In this document: positions 1 through 20,905 of the stretch, piece after piece
Layout of the letters: every line of letters starts with the position of its first letter
Position numbering within the stretch: the first letter of the stretch is position 1
NCBI RefSeq assembly: GCF_000347175.1
Contig: NZ_ANIK01000001.1
Span: 1-40,266 of the forward strand
Direction: 5' to 3'
Source: Leptospira alstonii serovar Sichuan str. 79601
GTDB taxonomy: Bacteria > Spirochaetota > Leptospiria > Leptospirales > Leptospiraceae
Length of the DNA: 40,266 bases
Notes under the pieces: model-generated
Databases searched by the model: none
The model's input: only the letters and a program-made list of their open reading frames with translations
What the model was told of the DNA's origin: nothing
Program-made: the position numbers and the translations under genes

Positions 1-37
1 CGAAGCGAAAGCGTTGTTTCTCAGCGAAGCTGAGATG
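1..37 (+). repeat. GAA-loop hairpin repeat, copy 1 (partial)
   Basis: This begins with CGAAGCGAAAGCGTTG and then folds as TCTCAGC-GAA-GCTGAGA (19-35), a perfect 7-bp stem with a three-base loop. It matches the fuller copy at 27387-27432 and the inverted copy at 35200-35245. The left part is cut off by the window edge. Confidence 0.75.
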
Positions 38-123
38 AGCGATCCCGTCGGAAGCAGATAACCTTACCCAACAAATACTTAGATTGCAACCTAAGCCGCA
101 CTAATCGAGCGACCCGTGGGGAG

Positions 124-447
<324 letters not shown>

Positions 448-566
448 TAGTGAGCGTTCCCTTGAGTTCAGAGTCGTTGCACTCGAGTTTCTGATTCGCC
501 CAAACTTTCACCGCGAATTCACGTTAGTACAACGTTCTCTATCCGTTGAAATTCAAGAATCGGTAA

Positions 567-899
567 TTAAGGATAATTGGAACTGAATTCTGCGGGGCTG
601 ATGGTTTTGAAGTAAGAGGTCAGACCGGCGACTTTGAAGACTTTTTCGATTGCGGGTTTCATGTTCGCGATGAAAAAGGATCCGCTCAGGTCTTGCACGT
701 AGTTCAATTGTTTGATTAACATTCCGATTCCGGAAGAATCGATGTAGTTTAGTTTTTCAAGATTTACGACTACGTTTTTGTTATCTTTGTGGATGTTGTT
801 TTCGAAGAATGTTTTGAGATCGATTGAAGTATAGATGTCGAGACTGCCTGAAAGGCTTACGATGTTTGTTTCTCCCGATTTTCTGTGATTGATTTCCAT
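567..899 (-). CDS. STAS-domain anti-sigma factor antagonist
   Basis: The 110-residue protein is a single STAS domain of the SpoIIAA/RsbV type. These domains bind an anti-sigma kinase when unphosphorylated and are inactivated by serine phosphorylation. The motif NYIDSSGIGML puts the predicted phosphoserine at Ser56 (DSSG). An in-frame start 15 codons upstream exists, but I chose the internal ATG because a strong AAAGGAAGGG ribosome binding site lies just before it and the STAS fold begins there. No cognate kinase or sigma factor is adjacent; the nearest GHKL ATPases are at 7976-8668 and 11722-12390. The gene is divergent from the exported protein at 1022. Family assignment is firm; the partner is unknown. 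Confidence 0.9.
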   Translation of the reverse strand: MEINHRKSGETNIVSLSGSLDIYTSIDLKTFFENNIHKDNKNVVVNLEKLNYIDSSGIGMLIKQLNYVQDLSGSFFIANMKPAIEKVFKVAGLTSYFKTISPAEFSSNYP

Positions 900-936
900 A
901 CCGACCCTTCCTTTCCTTTTCCCAGAATTTGACGAG

Positions 937-974
<38 letters not shown>

Positions 975-1008
975 CGAGAACCTCCGAAACTAATAGAGGA
1001 CGCCGTCC

Positions 1009-1723
<715 letters not shown>

Positions 1724-1732
1724 AATTTTTGT

Positions 1733-2458
<726 letters not shown>

Positions 2459-2463
2459 GTCTT

Positions 2464-3456
2464 ATGCAGAAAGTGATCCGTTTTCATCCCATCTATAAGG
2501 AGAGAATCTGGGGCGGTAGAAAACTCGGAGATTTTCCGGGAAGAAAAATTCCGGAAGGAAATATCGGAGAATCCTGGGAAGTATCGGATTACGGAAACGA
2601 AGTTTCGGTGATCGCCAACGGCCCGCTCGCCGGAAAAAGTTTTCGAACGGCGTATCTGGAAAACACGGATTCGATTTTGGGAAAACCTTTTCGAGGAAAA
2701 CCGTTTCCGCTTTTGATCAAGATCATCGATGCAAAGGAAAAACTTTCGGTCCAGGTTCATCCGGACGATTTATACGCGGAAAAATACGATCCGCGGAGCG
2801 CGGGAAAAAAAGAGGCCTGGATCGTTTTGCGGGCGGAACCCGGCTCCCAACTTATATGCGGTTTTTCTAATGCAACGAACAGGGAAGAATTCAAAACTCT
2901 CGTGGAACAAAATCGCGCCGAGGCGGTTTTGAGACGGATTGCAGTTAGGGAAGGGGACGCTTTTCTTTTGAATCCTGGAAAAATCCACGCGATCGGCGAG
3001 GGAATCCTTTTGATGGAAGTACAACAATCCTCGGATTCCACGTATAGGGTTTACGACTACGGAAGGCCTAGGGAACTTCATCTCGAAAAGGCGCTCGACG
3101 TTTTGGATTACGGCGGGCCTAACGAGGACGACGTAATGAAACCCGCGCCTAAACCCTGGGACGAAGGCAAGAGATTTCGTCTAACGGCAAACGATAAATT
3201 TTTGATGGAAACCTTGGAAATTTCCGGAAAGGAAAAGATATTCCAAATTCCGAATGTTTACGAAGAATCCGTGTTTCGGATTTTGATCGTCCTAAGCGGA
3301 AGTGTCGAAGTAGAAGGAGAAGTTCTTTCTCAGGGCGATACCTTGTTTTTAACCGCATCCGGTTTGCGGGAAGGGATTTTTGCGACCAACAAAAGCGATC
3401 TTACGAAACTTTCCGTTTCCGGTCCGGGTTCCGATTGGGCGATTTATAAAGATTAG
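2464..3456 (+). CDS. manA: Mannose-6-phosphate isomerase, class I
   Basis: This 330-residue cupin-type phosphomannose isomerase interconverts fructose-6-phosphate and mannose-6-phosphate, the entry to GDP-mannose and related surface sugars. The zinc ligands are all visible: Gln97 and His99 in SVQVHPDD, Glu117 in GKKEAW, and His175 in PGKIHAIGEG. The motif EVQQSSDSTYRVYDYGR is typical of the short, Bacillus-like subfamily, and length fits it. It starts 5 bp after the J-domain gene and is followed within 9 bp by the HNH gene, placing it mid-operon. Confidence 0.95.
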   Translation: MQKVIRFHPIYKERIWGGRKLGDFPGRKIPEGNIGESWEVSDYGNEVSVIANGPLAGKSFRTAYLENTDSILGKPFRGKPFPLLIKIIDAKEKLSVQVHPDDLYAEKYDPRSAGKKEAWIVLRAEPGSQLICGFSNATNREEFKTLVEQNRAEAVLRRIAVREGDAFLLNPGKIHAIGEGILLMEVQQSSDSTYRVYDYGRPRELHLEKALDVLDYGGPNEDDVMKPAPKPWDEGKRFRLTANDKFLMETLEISGKEKIFQIPNVYEESVFRILIVLSGSVEVEGEVLSQGDTLFLTASGLREGIFATNKSDLTKLSVSGPGSDWAIYKD

Positions 3457-3465
3457 AATTTTTGA

Positions 3466-3759
<294 letters not shown>

Positions 3760-3761
3760 AG

Positions 3762-4091
3762 ATGGACGATCTTTTCCAAGACTCCGGAACACACGAGGAA
3801 CAGGTAAGGGAATCCGTTCAACTTCTGGACGAGGACGGAAATCCTCATTCCTTTATCGTCGCTGAAGCTTTGGAGATCGACGAAAATCAATACCTTCTTT
3901 TGACTCCGGTTTTGGACGAGGACTTGGATCTGATCAATTTGGACGTGAGTTCCTTAAGAGGAAACGACGGCGCAGGTTACTTTGCGGTTCGGCTCGAAGC
4001 GGGCGAATACGGAGAAGATCGTCTGATCGAAGTTCGGAACAAAAGGGAGCTCGAAGATATTCTCTCCGAACTCGACGTGGATATCGTTTGA
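3762..4091 (+). CDS. DUF1292-family protein
   Basis: The 109-residue acidic protein matches the DUF1292 (YrzB-like) pattern: a short strand-rich domain with LLDEDGNPHSFIVAEALEIDENQYLLLTP, followed by an Asp/Glu-rich tail ending in ELDVDIV. No enzymatic residues are known in this family and its function is undefined. It starts 2 bp after the HNH stop and is the last gene of the operon that begins at 1022. The operon ends against the convergent motA gene. Confidence 0.85.
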   Translation: MDDLFQDSGTHEEQVRESVQLLDEDGNPHSFIVAEALEIDENQYLLLTPVLDEDLDLINLDVSSLRGNDGAGYFAVRLEAGEYGEDRLIEVRNKRELEDILSELDVDIV

Positions 4092-4135
4092 GAATATTCG
4101 GAAAATGGAATTCATTTGAGCCCGCCGTGATCCTC

Positions 4136-4162
4136 GAGTTCGGTATCACCGATGCGAAAGCG
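4136..4162 (+). repeat. GAGTTCGG/GATGCGAAAGCG dispersed repeat, copy 1
   Basis: The 27 bases contain a CGGT-ATC-ACCG hairpin followed by GATGCGAAAGCG and a run of T. They match 25428-25454 on the other strand with one difference, and more loosely 28662-28687 (minus) and 39740-39774 (plus). The copy sits between two convergent genes, where the hairpin and T-run could help terminate the upstream operon. Confidence 0.6.
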
Positions 4163-4177
4163 TTTTTTTTTAAATTC

Positions 4178-4912
<735 letters not shown>

Positions 4913-4996
4913 TTACGCAAGAGTTCCCGCAATCACGGGTTTTTACAAGAAAATTCTGTCTCATAAACTTACGATTATATATCAAGGAGAATTTGT

Positions 4997-5974
4997 ATGT
5001 TGTTTTACGAGAAGGAAGTTTTTCCCGGACTATATACGATCGACTGCGATTATATCTCGCCGGGAGTCGCGTGTGCTTATCTGGTCGTCGAAGGAGAAGA
5101 GGCCGCTTTTGTGGAAAACAACACGAACCTCGCGGTTCCCATTTTACTGGAAGAATTACGTAAGGTCGGACGTAAACCCGAAGACGTAAAATACATCATC
5201 GTCACTCACGTTCATCTGGATCACGCGGGAGGAACGGGTTTGTTGGCAAAACATTGTCCTAACGCGACGATCCTCGCACATCCGAAAGCGGCCACCCATC
5301 TCATCAACCCGGAAAGATTGATTCAAAGTTCGATCCAGGTTTACGGAGAAGAAAACTTTAAGAAGTTATACGGAGAGATCCTTCCCGTTCCCAAAGAAAG
5401 AGTAAAAAGTCCGGAAGACGGAGAAGAGATCCGATGGGGAAAAAGAATATTCAAATTTTATTATACAAGAGGGCACGCGAATCATCATTTCTGCATATTC
5501 GATTCCTTGAGTAACGGAATTTTTACCGGAGATTCTTTCGGACTCGGATACAAGGACTTCGCCGTCGGAAAAAATCCGATTCTTTATCCTTCTACGACTC
5601 CCACCGATTTCGATTCGGAAGAAGCTATGAATACGGTGGACAAAATTCTTTCCACGGGTGCGGACAAGGCTTACCTTACTCACTTCGGAGTTTGGAAAGA
5701 CTTAGAATCCGGAGCGCGTCAGATGAAACAGGGATTACACGCGATGCAGAATATTCTTTCTTCCGGGGAAAGGTCCGGCTTGGAAGGAGGGGCTCTACTC
5801 GAATTTTGTACGGGAAGAATCAGAGCTTACTTGGAGAGGGAACTTTTGACCCAAGGAATCATTCTGGGAGAAAAGGAGGAAATGCTTCTCGGATTCGATT
5901 CCAAGATCAACGCCCAAGGTTTGGTCTTTCAAATTGAACGGAAAAAACGAAGGCAGGATCTGAAAAAGAATTGA
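4997..5974 (+). CDS. MBL-fold metallo-hydrolase
   Basis: The 325-residue protein carries the metallo-beta-lactamase-fold signature THVHLDHAGG near residue 70, with further ligands in YTRGHANHHFC and FTGDSFGLG. This predicts a two-metal hydrolase. It has no signal peptide, so it is cytoplasmic. The family includes glyoxalase II-like, lactonase-like and flavodiiron-like enzymes; the sequence does not select among them. The start is supported by AAGGAGA placed 6-7 bp before the ATG. The gene is divergent from motA and lies just upstream of the PerR-box-controlled peroxidase gene, whose promoter overlaps its 3' end. Confidence 0.9.
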   Translation: MLFYEKEVFPGLYTIDCDYISPGVACAYLVVEGEEAAFVENNTNLAVPILLEELRKVGRKPEDVKYIIVTHVHLDHAGGTGLLAKHCPNATILAHPKAATHLINPERLIQSSIQVYGEENFKKLYGEILPVPKERVKSPEDGEEIRWGKRIFKFYYTRGHANHHFCIFDSLSNGIFTGDSFGLGYKDFAVGKNPILYPSTTPTDFDSEEAMNTVDKILSTGADKAYLTHFGVWKDLESGARQMKQGLHAMQNILSSGERSGLEGGALLEFCTGRIRAYLERELLTQGIILGEKEEMLLGFDSKINAQGLVFQIERKKRRQDLKKN

Positions 5975-5981
5975 AATTTAG

Positions 5982-5987
5982 TATAAT
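5982..5987 (+). promoter_or_regulatory. Probable -10 element for the peroxidase gene
   Basis: TATAAT lies 17 bp upstream of the PerR-like palindrome. I see no convincing -35 hexamer at the usual distance. A start site about 7 bp downstream would place the palindrome in the initially transcribed region. Confidence 0.4.
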
Positions 5988-6003
5988 TTTAAATAAAATC
6001 TCG

Positions 6004-6022
6004 TTTTAGAATCATTCTAAAA
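6004..6022. promoter_or_regulatory. PerR-box-like operator
   Basis: TTTTAGAATCATTCTAAAA is a perfect 9-1-9 palindrome. It contains the 7-1-7 core TTAGAAT-C-ATTCTAA, close to the Bacillus-type PerR box TTATAATNATTATAA. It lies 18 bp before the peroxidase start codon and just upstream of the AGAGGAA ribosome binding site, a position suited to repression. Leptospira encodes PerR regulators, and derepression of cytochrome c peroxidase in perR mutants is established; direct binding here is inferred. Confidence 0.75.
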
Positions 6023-6040
6023 TAAAAGAGAGGAACTGGT

Positions 6041-7054
6041 ATGAAACATTCTACAGCGAGAATACTTTGTGTGGCGTTTCTGGGGACCTTTTTGGCGTTT
6101 TGTGGGCCGTCGGAAAAAACGAAAAAACTGATCGATGATTCCAAAAAAATCTTTGGAACCATTCCGGATAAAATGCCCGGCGGAGAAGCGGATCCCCCTG
6201 AATTGATTCGGTTGGGTGAAAAATTATATTTCGAAAAGAGGCTTTCCGCGAACGATACGCAGTCTTGTAATTCCTGTCATAACGTTGTCGGGAAAGCCGC
6301 GGGCGTGGACAATCTTCCTACATCCCCCGGAGCGTTTGGGAAAAACGGGGCCAGAAATTCTCCGACCGTTTTGAACGCGGGTTTTCATTTGGCTCAGTTT
6401 TGGGACGGGAGAGCCAAAGATCTGAAAGAACAGGCCAAGGGTCCGATTTTAAATCCTGTGGAAATGGCCATGCCTTCCGCTGCGGAAGTGGAAAAGAAAA
6501 TTGCCGAAATACCGGAATACCAAGACCTTTTTATAAAGGCTTATCCCGTTTCGTCAACGGAAGAAAATTCGACCAGAGTTCAAATCATCACTTACGATAA
6601 TATTGCGGGTGCGATCGCGGCCTTTGAAAGAACCTTGAAAACCCAAGATCGTTTTGACGATTTCCAAAGAGGAAATCATAAGGCTCTTTCTGCGGAAGAA
6701 CAAGAAGGTCTGGAAAAGTTTTTGACTACGGGTTGCACCACTTGTCACGTCGGTCCTCTTTTGGGCGGGAACTCCTTCCGTAAACTGGGCCAGATAAATC
6801 CGTATGAAAATACGGCGGATAAAGGTCGTCAAGATCTGACCAAAAACTCCGCGGACGCTTTCGTCTTTAAGGTTCCCTCTCTTAGAAACGTGGCGATTAC
6901 GGCGCCTTATTTTCACGACGGAAAAGCGGCAACCCTGGAAGAAGCGGTCAAAAAAATGGCTCATCTTCAATTGGGTAAGGAACTTTCCGAATCCGATATA
7001 AAGTCGATCGTAACTTTCTTGAAGGCATTGACCGATAAGAACCGGTCCAATTAA
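6041..7054 (+). CDS. ccpA: Di-haem cytochrome c peroxidase (lipoprotein)
   Basis: The 337-residue protein reduces hydrogen peroxide to water in the periplasm using two covalent c-type haems. The haem sites are CNSCH (Cys76, Cys79, His80) and CTTCH (Cys232, Cys235, His236), in the order and spacing of the MauG/CcpA family. The N-terminus is a lipoprotein signal peptide with lipobox LAFC (Cys21), so it is likely membrane-anchored on the periplasmic side. A PerR-type palindrome sits just before the ribosome binding site and an intrinsic terminator follows the stop, so it is probably a single-gene, peroxide-induced unit. Symbol ccpA follows the family name. Confidence 0.95.
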   Translation: MKHSTARILCVAFLGTFLAFCGPSEKTKKLIDDSKKIFGTIPDKMPGGEADPPELIRLGEKLYFEKRLSANDTQSCNSCHNVVGKAAGVDNLPTSPGAFGKNGARNSPTVLNAGFHLAQFWDGRAKDLKEQAKGPILNPVEMAMPSAAEVEKKIAEIPEYQDLFIKAYPVSSTEENSTRVQIITYDNIAGAIAAFERTLKTQDRFDDFQRGNHKALSAEEQEGLEKFLTTGCTTCHVGPLLGGNSFRKLGQINPYENTADKGRQDLTKNSADAFVFKVPSLRNVAITAPYFHDGKAATLEEAVKKMAHLQLGKELSESDIKSIVTFLKALTDKNRSN

Positions 7055-7081
7055 CTGGACGTACAGAATTGAAACCTATTC

Positions 7082-7118
7082 AACCGGCGGTTGCTTACGC
7101 GATTAGCCGGTTTTTTTT
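7082..7118 (+). terminator. Intrinsic terminator of the peroxidase gene
   Basis: AACCGGC (7082-7088) pairs with GCCGGTT (7106-7112) across a 17-base loop and is followed directly by an uninterrupted T-run. It begins 27 bp after the peroxidase stop codon. Confidence 0.8.
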
Positions 7119-7207
7119 GTACTCGAACCTTTTCGATGCCGTTATGGATAAATTAGTAAAAAATTATCGAATGACTTTCAAATCCTACCGTTTCAAAAGA
7201 AGCGGAC

Positions 7208-7975
7208 TCACTTTACTTTTTTATCCTTTAGATTCAGCTCATACAGTTTTATATACTTTAGAAAATTATAATAGAATCCGAAAATCGCCAGAACAAAACC
7301 TTGTTTCCCGTCTAAAAATCCGAACCGTATAAAATACATCCAAAACGCTTTGTAAAATCCTTCCAGAAACGCATGAAAAAGACCGCTTGTTTTTCCCGCC
7401 CTGTGTTTTTCTTGAGCGCCTAACTCGGAATAGGCGTTGATGTAACGGATATGATCTCCGATATTTTTATACGAAAAATGATACACTGGAAAATTAAGTT
7501 TTTTGCATATACCGTGGAGGTGGATCGTTTCGTGCACTAAGCCGCCTCCGAACCTACCTTTGGAACGATGAAAAAGACGGATGCGCCGATTGGGATACCA
7601 ACCTCCGTGGCGGATCCATTTTCCCAAATACCAAGTCAGTCTCGGAGTGGAATAGCCGTCCGCGGCGGGAAGTCCGTTTTGAAAAAGGGCCAAAATCTCG
7701 TCTTTTAATCCCGGAGAAACTTCCTCGTCCGCGTCTAAAGTCAAAACCCATTCGTTTTTCACTAGGGAAAGAGCGAAGTTCTTCTGACTAACGTAGTCGT
7801 CGAATTTTCTTTTATGAACCTTCGCCTTATACTTTTTTGCGATTTCGACGGTTTTGTCCTTGGAACCGGAATCCACGACGATGATTTCCGAAACGAAGTC
7901 CAGAGGTTTCAGACAACGTTCTAGATTGTCTTGTTCGTTGAGTGTTATGATACAAACGGTGAGTGGAAGTCGCAT
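7208..7975 (-). CDS. Glycosyltransferase family 2 (WaaE/KdtX-like)
   Basis: The 255-residue GT-A fold enzyme starts with LTVCIITLNEQDNLERCL, then VVDSGSKDKT, and a DAD metal/nucleotide-sugar motif in WVLTLDADEEVSPG. The segments HGGWYPNRRIRLFHRSKGRFGG and VHE are typical of the LPS core beta-1,4-glucosyltransferase-like (WaaE/KdtX) branch. A hydrophobic C-terminal part suggests membrane association. The acceptor is probably an LPS core or another surface glycan, which is inference. The start codon abuts the stop of the GHKL ATPase gene upstream, so the two are translationally linked. Confidence 0.9.
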   Translation of the reverse strand: MRLPLTVCIITLNEQDNLERCLKPLDFVSEIIVVDSGSKDKTVEIAKKYKAKVHKRKFDDYVSQKNFALSLVKNEWVLTLDADEEVSPGLKDEILALFQNGLPAADGYSTPRLTWYLGKWIRHGGWYPNRRIRLFHRSKGRFGGGLVHETIHLHGICKKLNFPVYHFSYKNIGDHIRYINAYSELGAQEKHRAGKTSGLFHAFLEGFYKAFWMYFIRFGFLDGKQGFVLAIFGFYYNFLKYIKLYELNLKDKKVK

Positions 7976-8668
<693 letters not shown>

Positions 8669-8670
8669 CC

Positions 8671-11210
<2,540 letters not shown>

Positions 11211-11214
11211 TCCT

Positions 11215-11676
11215 ATGTCTTTGCATATAGGTCTCTACAGACCCGAAATCCCTCCCAACACCGGAAACATCGCGAGACTTTGTGTGGCCTTGGGAGCGGA
11301 ACTTCACATCATCGGACAAGCGTCGTTTGATCTTTCGGAAAAAGCGGCGCGTAGAGCGGGATTGGACTACTGGGATAAGGTAAAAATTTCTTTTCATTCT
11401 TCTTTAGAAGATTATAAAGCGGCGCTTCCGTCCGGAACCGATCCGTATTTGATTTCGGTTTACGGCACGCGTTCTTATACCGCCGTAAGATATAAAGACG
11501 GAGACGCTTTTTTGTTCGGAAACGAAACTTCCGGAGTTCCCGCGGAGATGAAAAATTTCTGGAGTGAGGAACGGATCTTAAAAATTCCGATGGAAGATTC
11601 TTCCCGTTGTTTGAACTTAAGCAATTCAGTCGCAGTGATTTCGTACGAAGCGATGCGTCAAATTAAGTCCTGGTAA
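11215..11676 (+). CDS. trmL: tRNA (cytidine/uridine-34-2'-O)-methyltransferase
   Basis: The 153-residue SPOUT methyltransferase 2'-O-methylates the wobble base of certain tRNA-Leu using S-adenosylmethionine. The N-terminal HIGLYRPEIPPNTGNIARL and the knot motifs LFGNETSGVPAE and IPMEDSSRCLNLSNSVAVISYEAMRQ are diagnostic of TrmL/YibK. Length matches the minimal single-domain family. It lies in the uvrB operon. Confidence 0.95.
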   Translation: MSLHIGLYRPEIPPNTGNIARLCVALGAELHIIGQASFDLSEKAARRAGLDYWDKVKISFHSSLEDYKAALPSGTDPYLISVYGTRSYTAVRYKDGDAFLFGNETSGVPAEMKNFWSEERILKIPMEDSSRCLNLSNSVAVISYEAMRQIKSW

Positions 11677-11721
11677 AAACGGATTTACACCTTCATAATT
11701 CTGCATCTCAATGGATAAAGT

Positions 11722-12390
<669 letters not shown>

Positions 12391-12396
12391 GTTCTT

Positions 12397-14397
<2,001 letters not shown>

Positions 14398-14414
14398 CAA
14401 AAAGGAAATCCATT

Positions 14415-15008
<594 letters not shown>

Positions 15009-15144
15009 ACGAGTCATTCGGTCCGATCGATTTTCGATTGAATGAACTTACGATAATTTTCGGAGCCGAAACTTACGTCCATTTTAATCACTTCCGGGCA
15101 AGGTAGGGATGGTGTTTCATGATATATTCTTCATTAGAAAAATC

Positions 15145-15627
<483 letters not shown>

Positions 15628-15807
15628 CGATGACTCTTCGATAAATTCTCGCAAAAGTTTTGAAAAAAGCCACTCGAATCCCGAGTTGAAAAATCGATTT
15701 TGAAACCGTTCCGTGCGAAAAAACGGTAGGAAATAAATTTCAAAAATCGTGAATTTAAATGAAAAAGATTCGATTTGAATCTTTTATGAAAAAGAGTGAG
15801 TGTTACC

Positions 15808-17019
15808 ATGAGAATTTTTCTTTTTCTGATTTGGGTCGGATTGATTTTTTCCTGCGCGTCCGCGGGACACGAGGGAGAAGTAGCGTTAAAAAGTGTCTCT
15901 CGTTCTTTTGCTCCGAAACAACTCAATAGAACTCCTTTCGAAGGTTTTTCGATCGCCTTGCCGGAAGACGCGGGGCTCGACTCGATTCCTTTACTTCGTT
16001 TATCAAAATCCATTCGCGAAGAGGGACTCGAGGTTCGTTCTCTTTTGATTCTAAAAGACGGAAAGTTGGTTATGGAACGTTATGCGGGCGGTGTTACCCG
16101 CAATCACAATCAAAGCGTTTATTCGGTCACAAAAACGGTTACGTCCACTCTGCTTGGGATTTTAAATTTCGAAGGAGTTCTAAAAACCGTGGACGAACCG
16201 GTGATGGATTCCCTGCGTTCTCTTGGAAACCTGCCTTTCCCTTTACTCGAAGGAAAGGAATCGCTTCGACTCAGGGACGTTCTTCATATGGCCTCCGGAA
16301 TGCGCTGGTCCGAGTTTCCGGAACGGGAGGATATTAGGACGGCGGAAGATCCTCTCGTGATCGCGTTGTTACCCGAAGTCAAAGACAAACCCGGAACGAA
16401 GTTCGATTACAGCAACGGAGATTCCCAACTTGCCGCCGCGGTTTTGGAAAACAAAGCGGGTATGACGCTGCTTCAATTTGCCGAAAAGACTTTGTTCTCC
16501 TGGCTCGATTTTAAAGGTTATGAATGGTATACGTCTCCTTCGGGGAGACAGACCGCGGGTTTCGGTTTGAGGTTGAAGCCGATCGATATGATGAAGCTCG
16601 GAATTTTATATTTGGATAACGGAAACTATCGAGGTAGGAAAATTCTCAAACCCGATTGGATCAAACAAGCCGTCAAACCGGGAGCTTCGCAAAATTACGG
16701 ATATCAACTTTGGACGCATCAATTCGAAGGTAAAAAGACGTTTATGGCGAACGGAAAGGGAAGTCAGTTCGTGTATGTGATTCCTCACAGAAGAATGGTG
16801 ATCGTAGTCACTTCCGCGATTTGGGATAAACCGATTCATTTCCTTTTGGATAAAATTCTTGCAAGCGTAAAGGAATCTTTGGACTCGAAGGAAAAGAGAA
16901 AAATTCCCGAAAAAGAAGCGGAGTTTTTAAACGAAATTCACGAGGCGTCGGTCACGATCGGCAACTCGGCGCTTTGGAAGGACCTGGACGAGCCTCATTT
17001 TATTCATCAAGAAAACTGA
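15808..17019 (+). CDS. Serine hydrolase, beta-lactamase/class C-esterase family (lipoprotein)
   Basis: The 403-residue protein has a lipoprotein signal peptide with lipobox IFSC (Cys16). The family triad is visible: Ser106-x-x-Lys109 in YSVTK, and Tyr202-x-Asn204 in [15 protein letters not shown] and the later [10 protein letters not shown] fit the beta-lactamase (PF00144) group, which includes esterases, DD-peptidases and 6-aminohexanoate hydrolase-like enzymes. The substrate cannot be told. I used ATG at 15808; a GTG four codons upstream is possible but has a weaker ribosome binding site. The gene is convergent with the DJ-1 family gene. Confidence 0.9.
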   Translation: MRIFLFLIWVGLIFSCASAGHEGEVALKSVSRSFAPKQLNRTPFEGFSIALPEDAGLDSIPLLRLSKSIREEGLEVRSLLILKDGKLVMERYAGGVTRNHNQSVYSVTKTVTSTLLGILNFEGVLKTVDEPVMDSLRSLGNLPFPLLEGKESLRLRDVLHMASGMRWSEFPEREDIRTAEDPLVIALLPEVKDKPGTKFDYSNGDSQLAAAVLENKAGMTLLQFAEKTLFSWLDFKGYEWYTSPSGRQTAGFGLRLKPIDMMKLGILYLDNGNYRGRKILKPDWIKQAVKPGASQNYGYQLWTHQFEGKKTFMANGKGSQFVYVIPHRRMVIVVTSAIWDKPIHFLLDKILASVKESLDSKEKRKIPEKEAEFLNEIHEASVTIGNSALWKDLDEPHFIHQEN

Positions 17020-17067
17020 ATATTCTGAAATTATGATTTTCTAAAAATAAAACGGACCCGGGATCGA

Positions 17068-17760
17068 TCATCTGCTTTTCGAAGCTAAAACCCGGATGGC
17101 GGCGGCCTTTCTCCGATTTTGAGTGATTTCCCGACTTAACTTCACTTTCTCCACCAAATGAGAGGTCGCGGTGGTAGGATGCCCCGAGGTAAACGGAGGA
17201 GAAGGATTGTATTCGATCATGAGTTGGATTTCTTCGGCGAGTTCGGCTCCGAAAAATTCAGCGGTTAAGAAAAGGGCAAAGTCGATTCCCGCGGTGACCC
17301 CGCCGCCGGTGATGCGGTTACGATCCCTGATAAAACGTTTCCCCGAAATCTGAACCGGAAATAATTTTAAAGCATCTAAAGAAAGCCAGTGAGTTGTCGC
17401 CTTATAACCGTCAAGAAGGCCGGCCGAAGCGAGGACCAAAGAACCGGTGCAAACCGAAGTGACGAATTTAGAATTCTCCGCTTTCCTTTTGAGAAAATCC
17501 AAGACCTCGAAGTCTTCCATAAGAGGGGTTGTTCCGGAACCTCCCGGCACGAGCAGAATATCGAGATCGGGACAATCCGAAAAATCATAATCGGGAATCA
17601 ATTTCATTCCCGATTCGGCGGTAACCGGACTTTTCGTTTGAGCAAATAGAAATACTTTGACGTTCGGGATTCTTGAAAAAACTTCATAAGGTCCCGTAAA
17701 GTCGAGTTGAGTAACTCCCCGAAAGATAAAAATTCCGATGGAGAAATTGGAAACTGGCAT
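17068..17760 (-). CDS. DJ-1/PfpI family protein (isonitrile hydratase-like)
   Basis: The 230-residue protein is a class I glutamine amidotransferase-like fold. Its nucleophile is Cys104 in [17 protein letters not shown], with His124 in ATTHW and an acidic residue in [11 protein letters not shown]. This combination resembles the isonitrile hydratase (InhA) branch rather than the PfpI protease or YhbO branches. There is no AraC-type DNA-binding tail, although this fold is often fused to one. It is cytoplasmic by sequence. The physiological substrate is unknown. Confidence 0.88.
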   Translation of the reverse strand: MPVSNFSIGIFIFRGVTQLDFTGPYEVFSRIPNVKVFLFAQTKSPVTAESGMKLIPDYDFSDCPDLDILLVPGGSGTTPLMEDFEVLDFLKRKAENSKFVTSVCTGSLVLASAGLLDGYKATTHWLSLDALKLFPVQISGKRFIRDRNRITGGGVTAGIDFALFLTAEFFGAELAEEIQLMIEYNPSPPFTSGHPTTATSHLVEKVKLSREITQNRRKAAAIRVLASKSR

Positions 17761-17842
17761 AAACCCAGAAAGTAAATATTTTAATGCGACTTACAAGCCA
17801 TTTTTGATATCAAAATTCATTCGGAGATGCAAAAAGGCCGGG

Positions 17843-18550
<708 letters not shown>

Positions 18551-18668
18551 TAAGGTTCAAGCTGGAGTTATCTCAAGATATAGAAAAGAGAAAAATATCG
18601 TTTCGGAGCGAGAATTCTACTTGAGAAAGAGGACGAAGAGTCGAAAGTCTTTCGATTTAGGGAAAATT

Positions 18669-19673
<1,005 letters not shown>

Positions 19674-19937
19674 AAATGAAACCCTGAGTTTTCTCGGTTA
19701 ATTTCCGATTTCGGTTTTCTTGTATCTTTTCGAATCCGAACCGATCACAGGAAAACCGCCGTTCTTCAATCATGAACGCCAATTCCTATCCGCTGACATC
19801 TAAAACGCAGGAACTTCCGCAAATTTCCTTTTTATTTTTTTGTAGCGATGAACGATCGCTGAAGTGGAACGTTTTTTAACTCAATCAAGTTATAATCGGA
19901 AGCAAATCGGAGAGTATGAATTTGTTTAATAAGATAT
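19674..19937 (+). other. Intergenic region before the metalloprotease gene
   Basis: No gene is seen here. A TATAAT at 19891-19896 could be a -10 element for the gene at 19938, though the -35 is weak. No repeat shared with the other intergenic regions was found. Confidence 0.4.
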
Positions 19938-20807
<870 letters not shown>

Positions 20808-20905
20808 TTTCAATTTTAAACTTCCAATCCATGAAATCTTGAATGAATCTTAGAATTCAATTTCGGCTCCGCCGTATCGTATTTTTATGCGAGGGATGTG
20901 TTCTT

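Noticed and set aside
7069..7332. Plus-strand open frame after the peroxidase gene
   Set aside because: It begins within the peroxidase terminator region and overlaps the 3' end of the glycosyltransferase gene. It has no family resemblance or ribosome binding site.
17738..17842. Longer N-terminus for the HAD hydrolase
   Set aside because: It would overlap the divergent DJ-1 gene, has no ribosome binding site, and adds residues unlike the compact HAD N-terminus.
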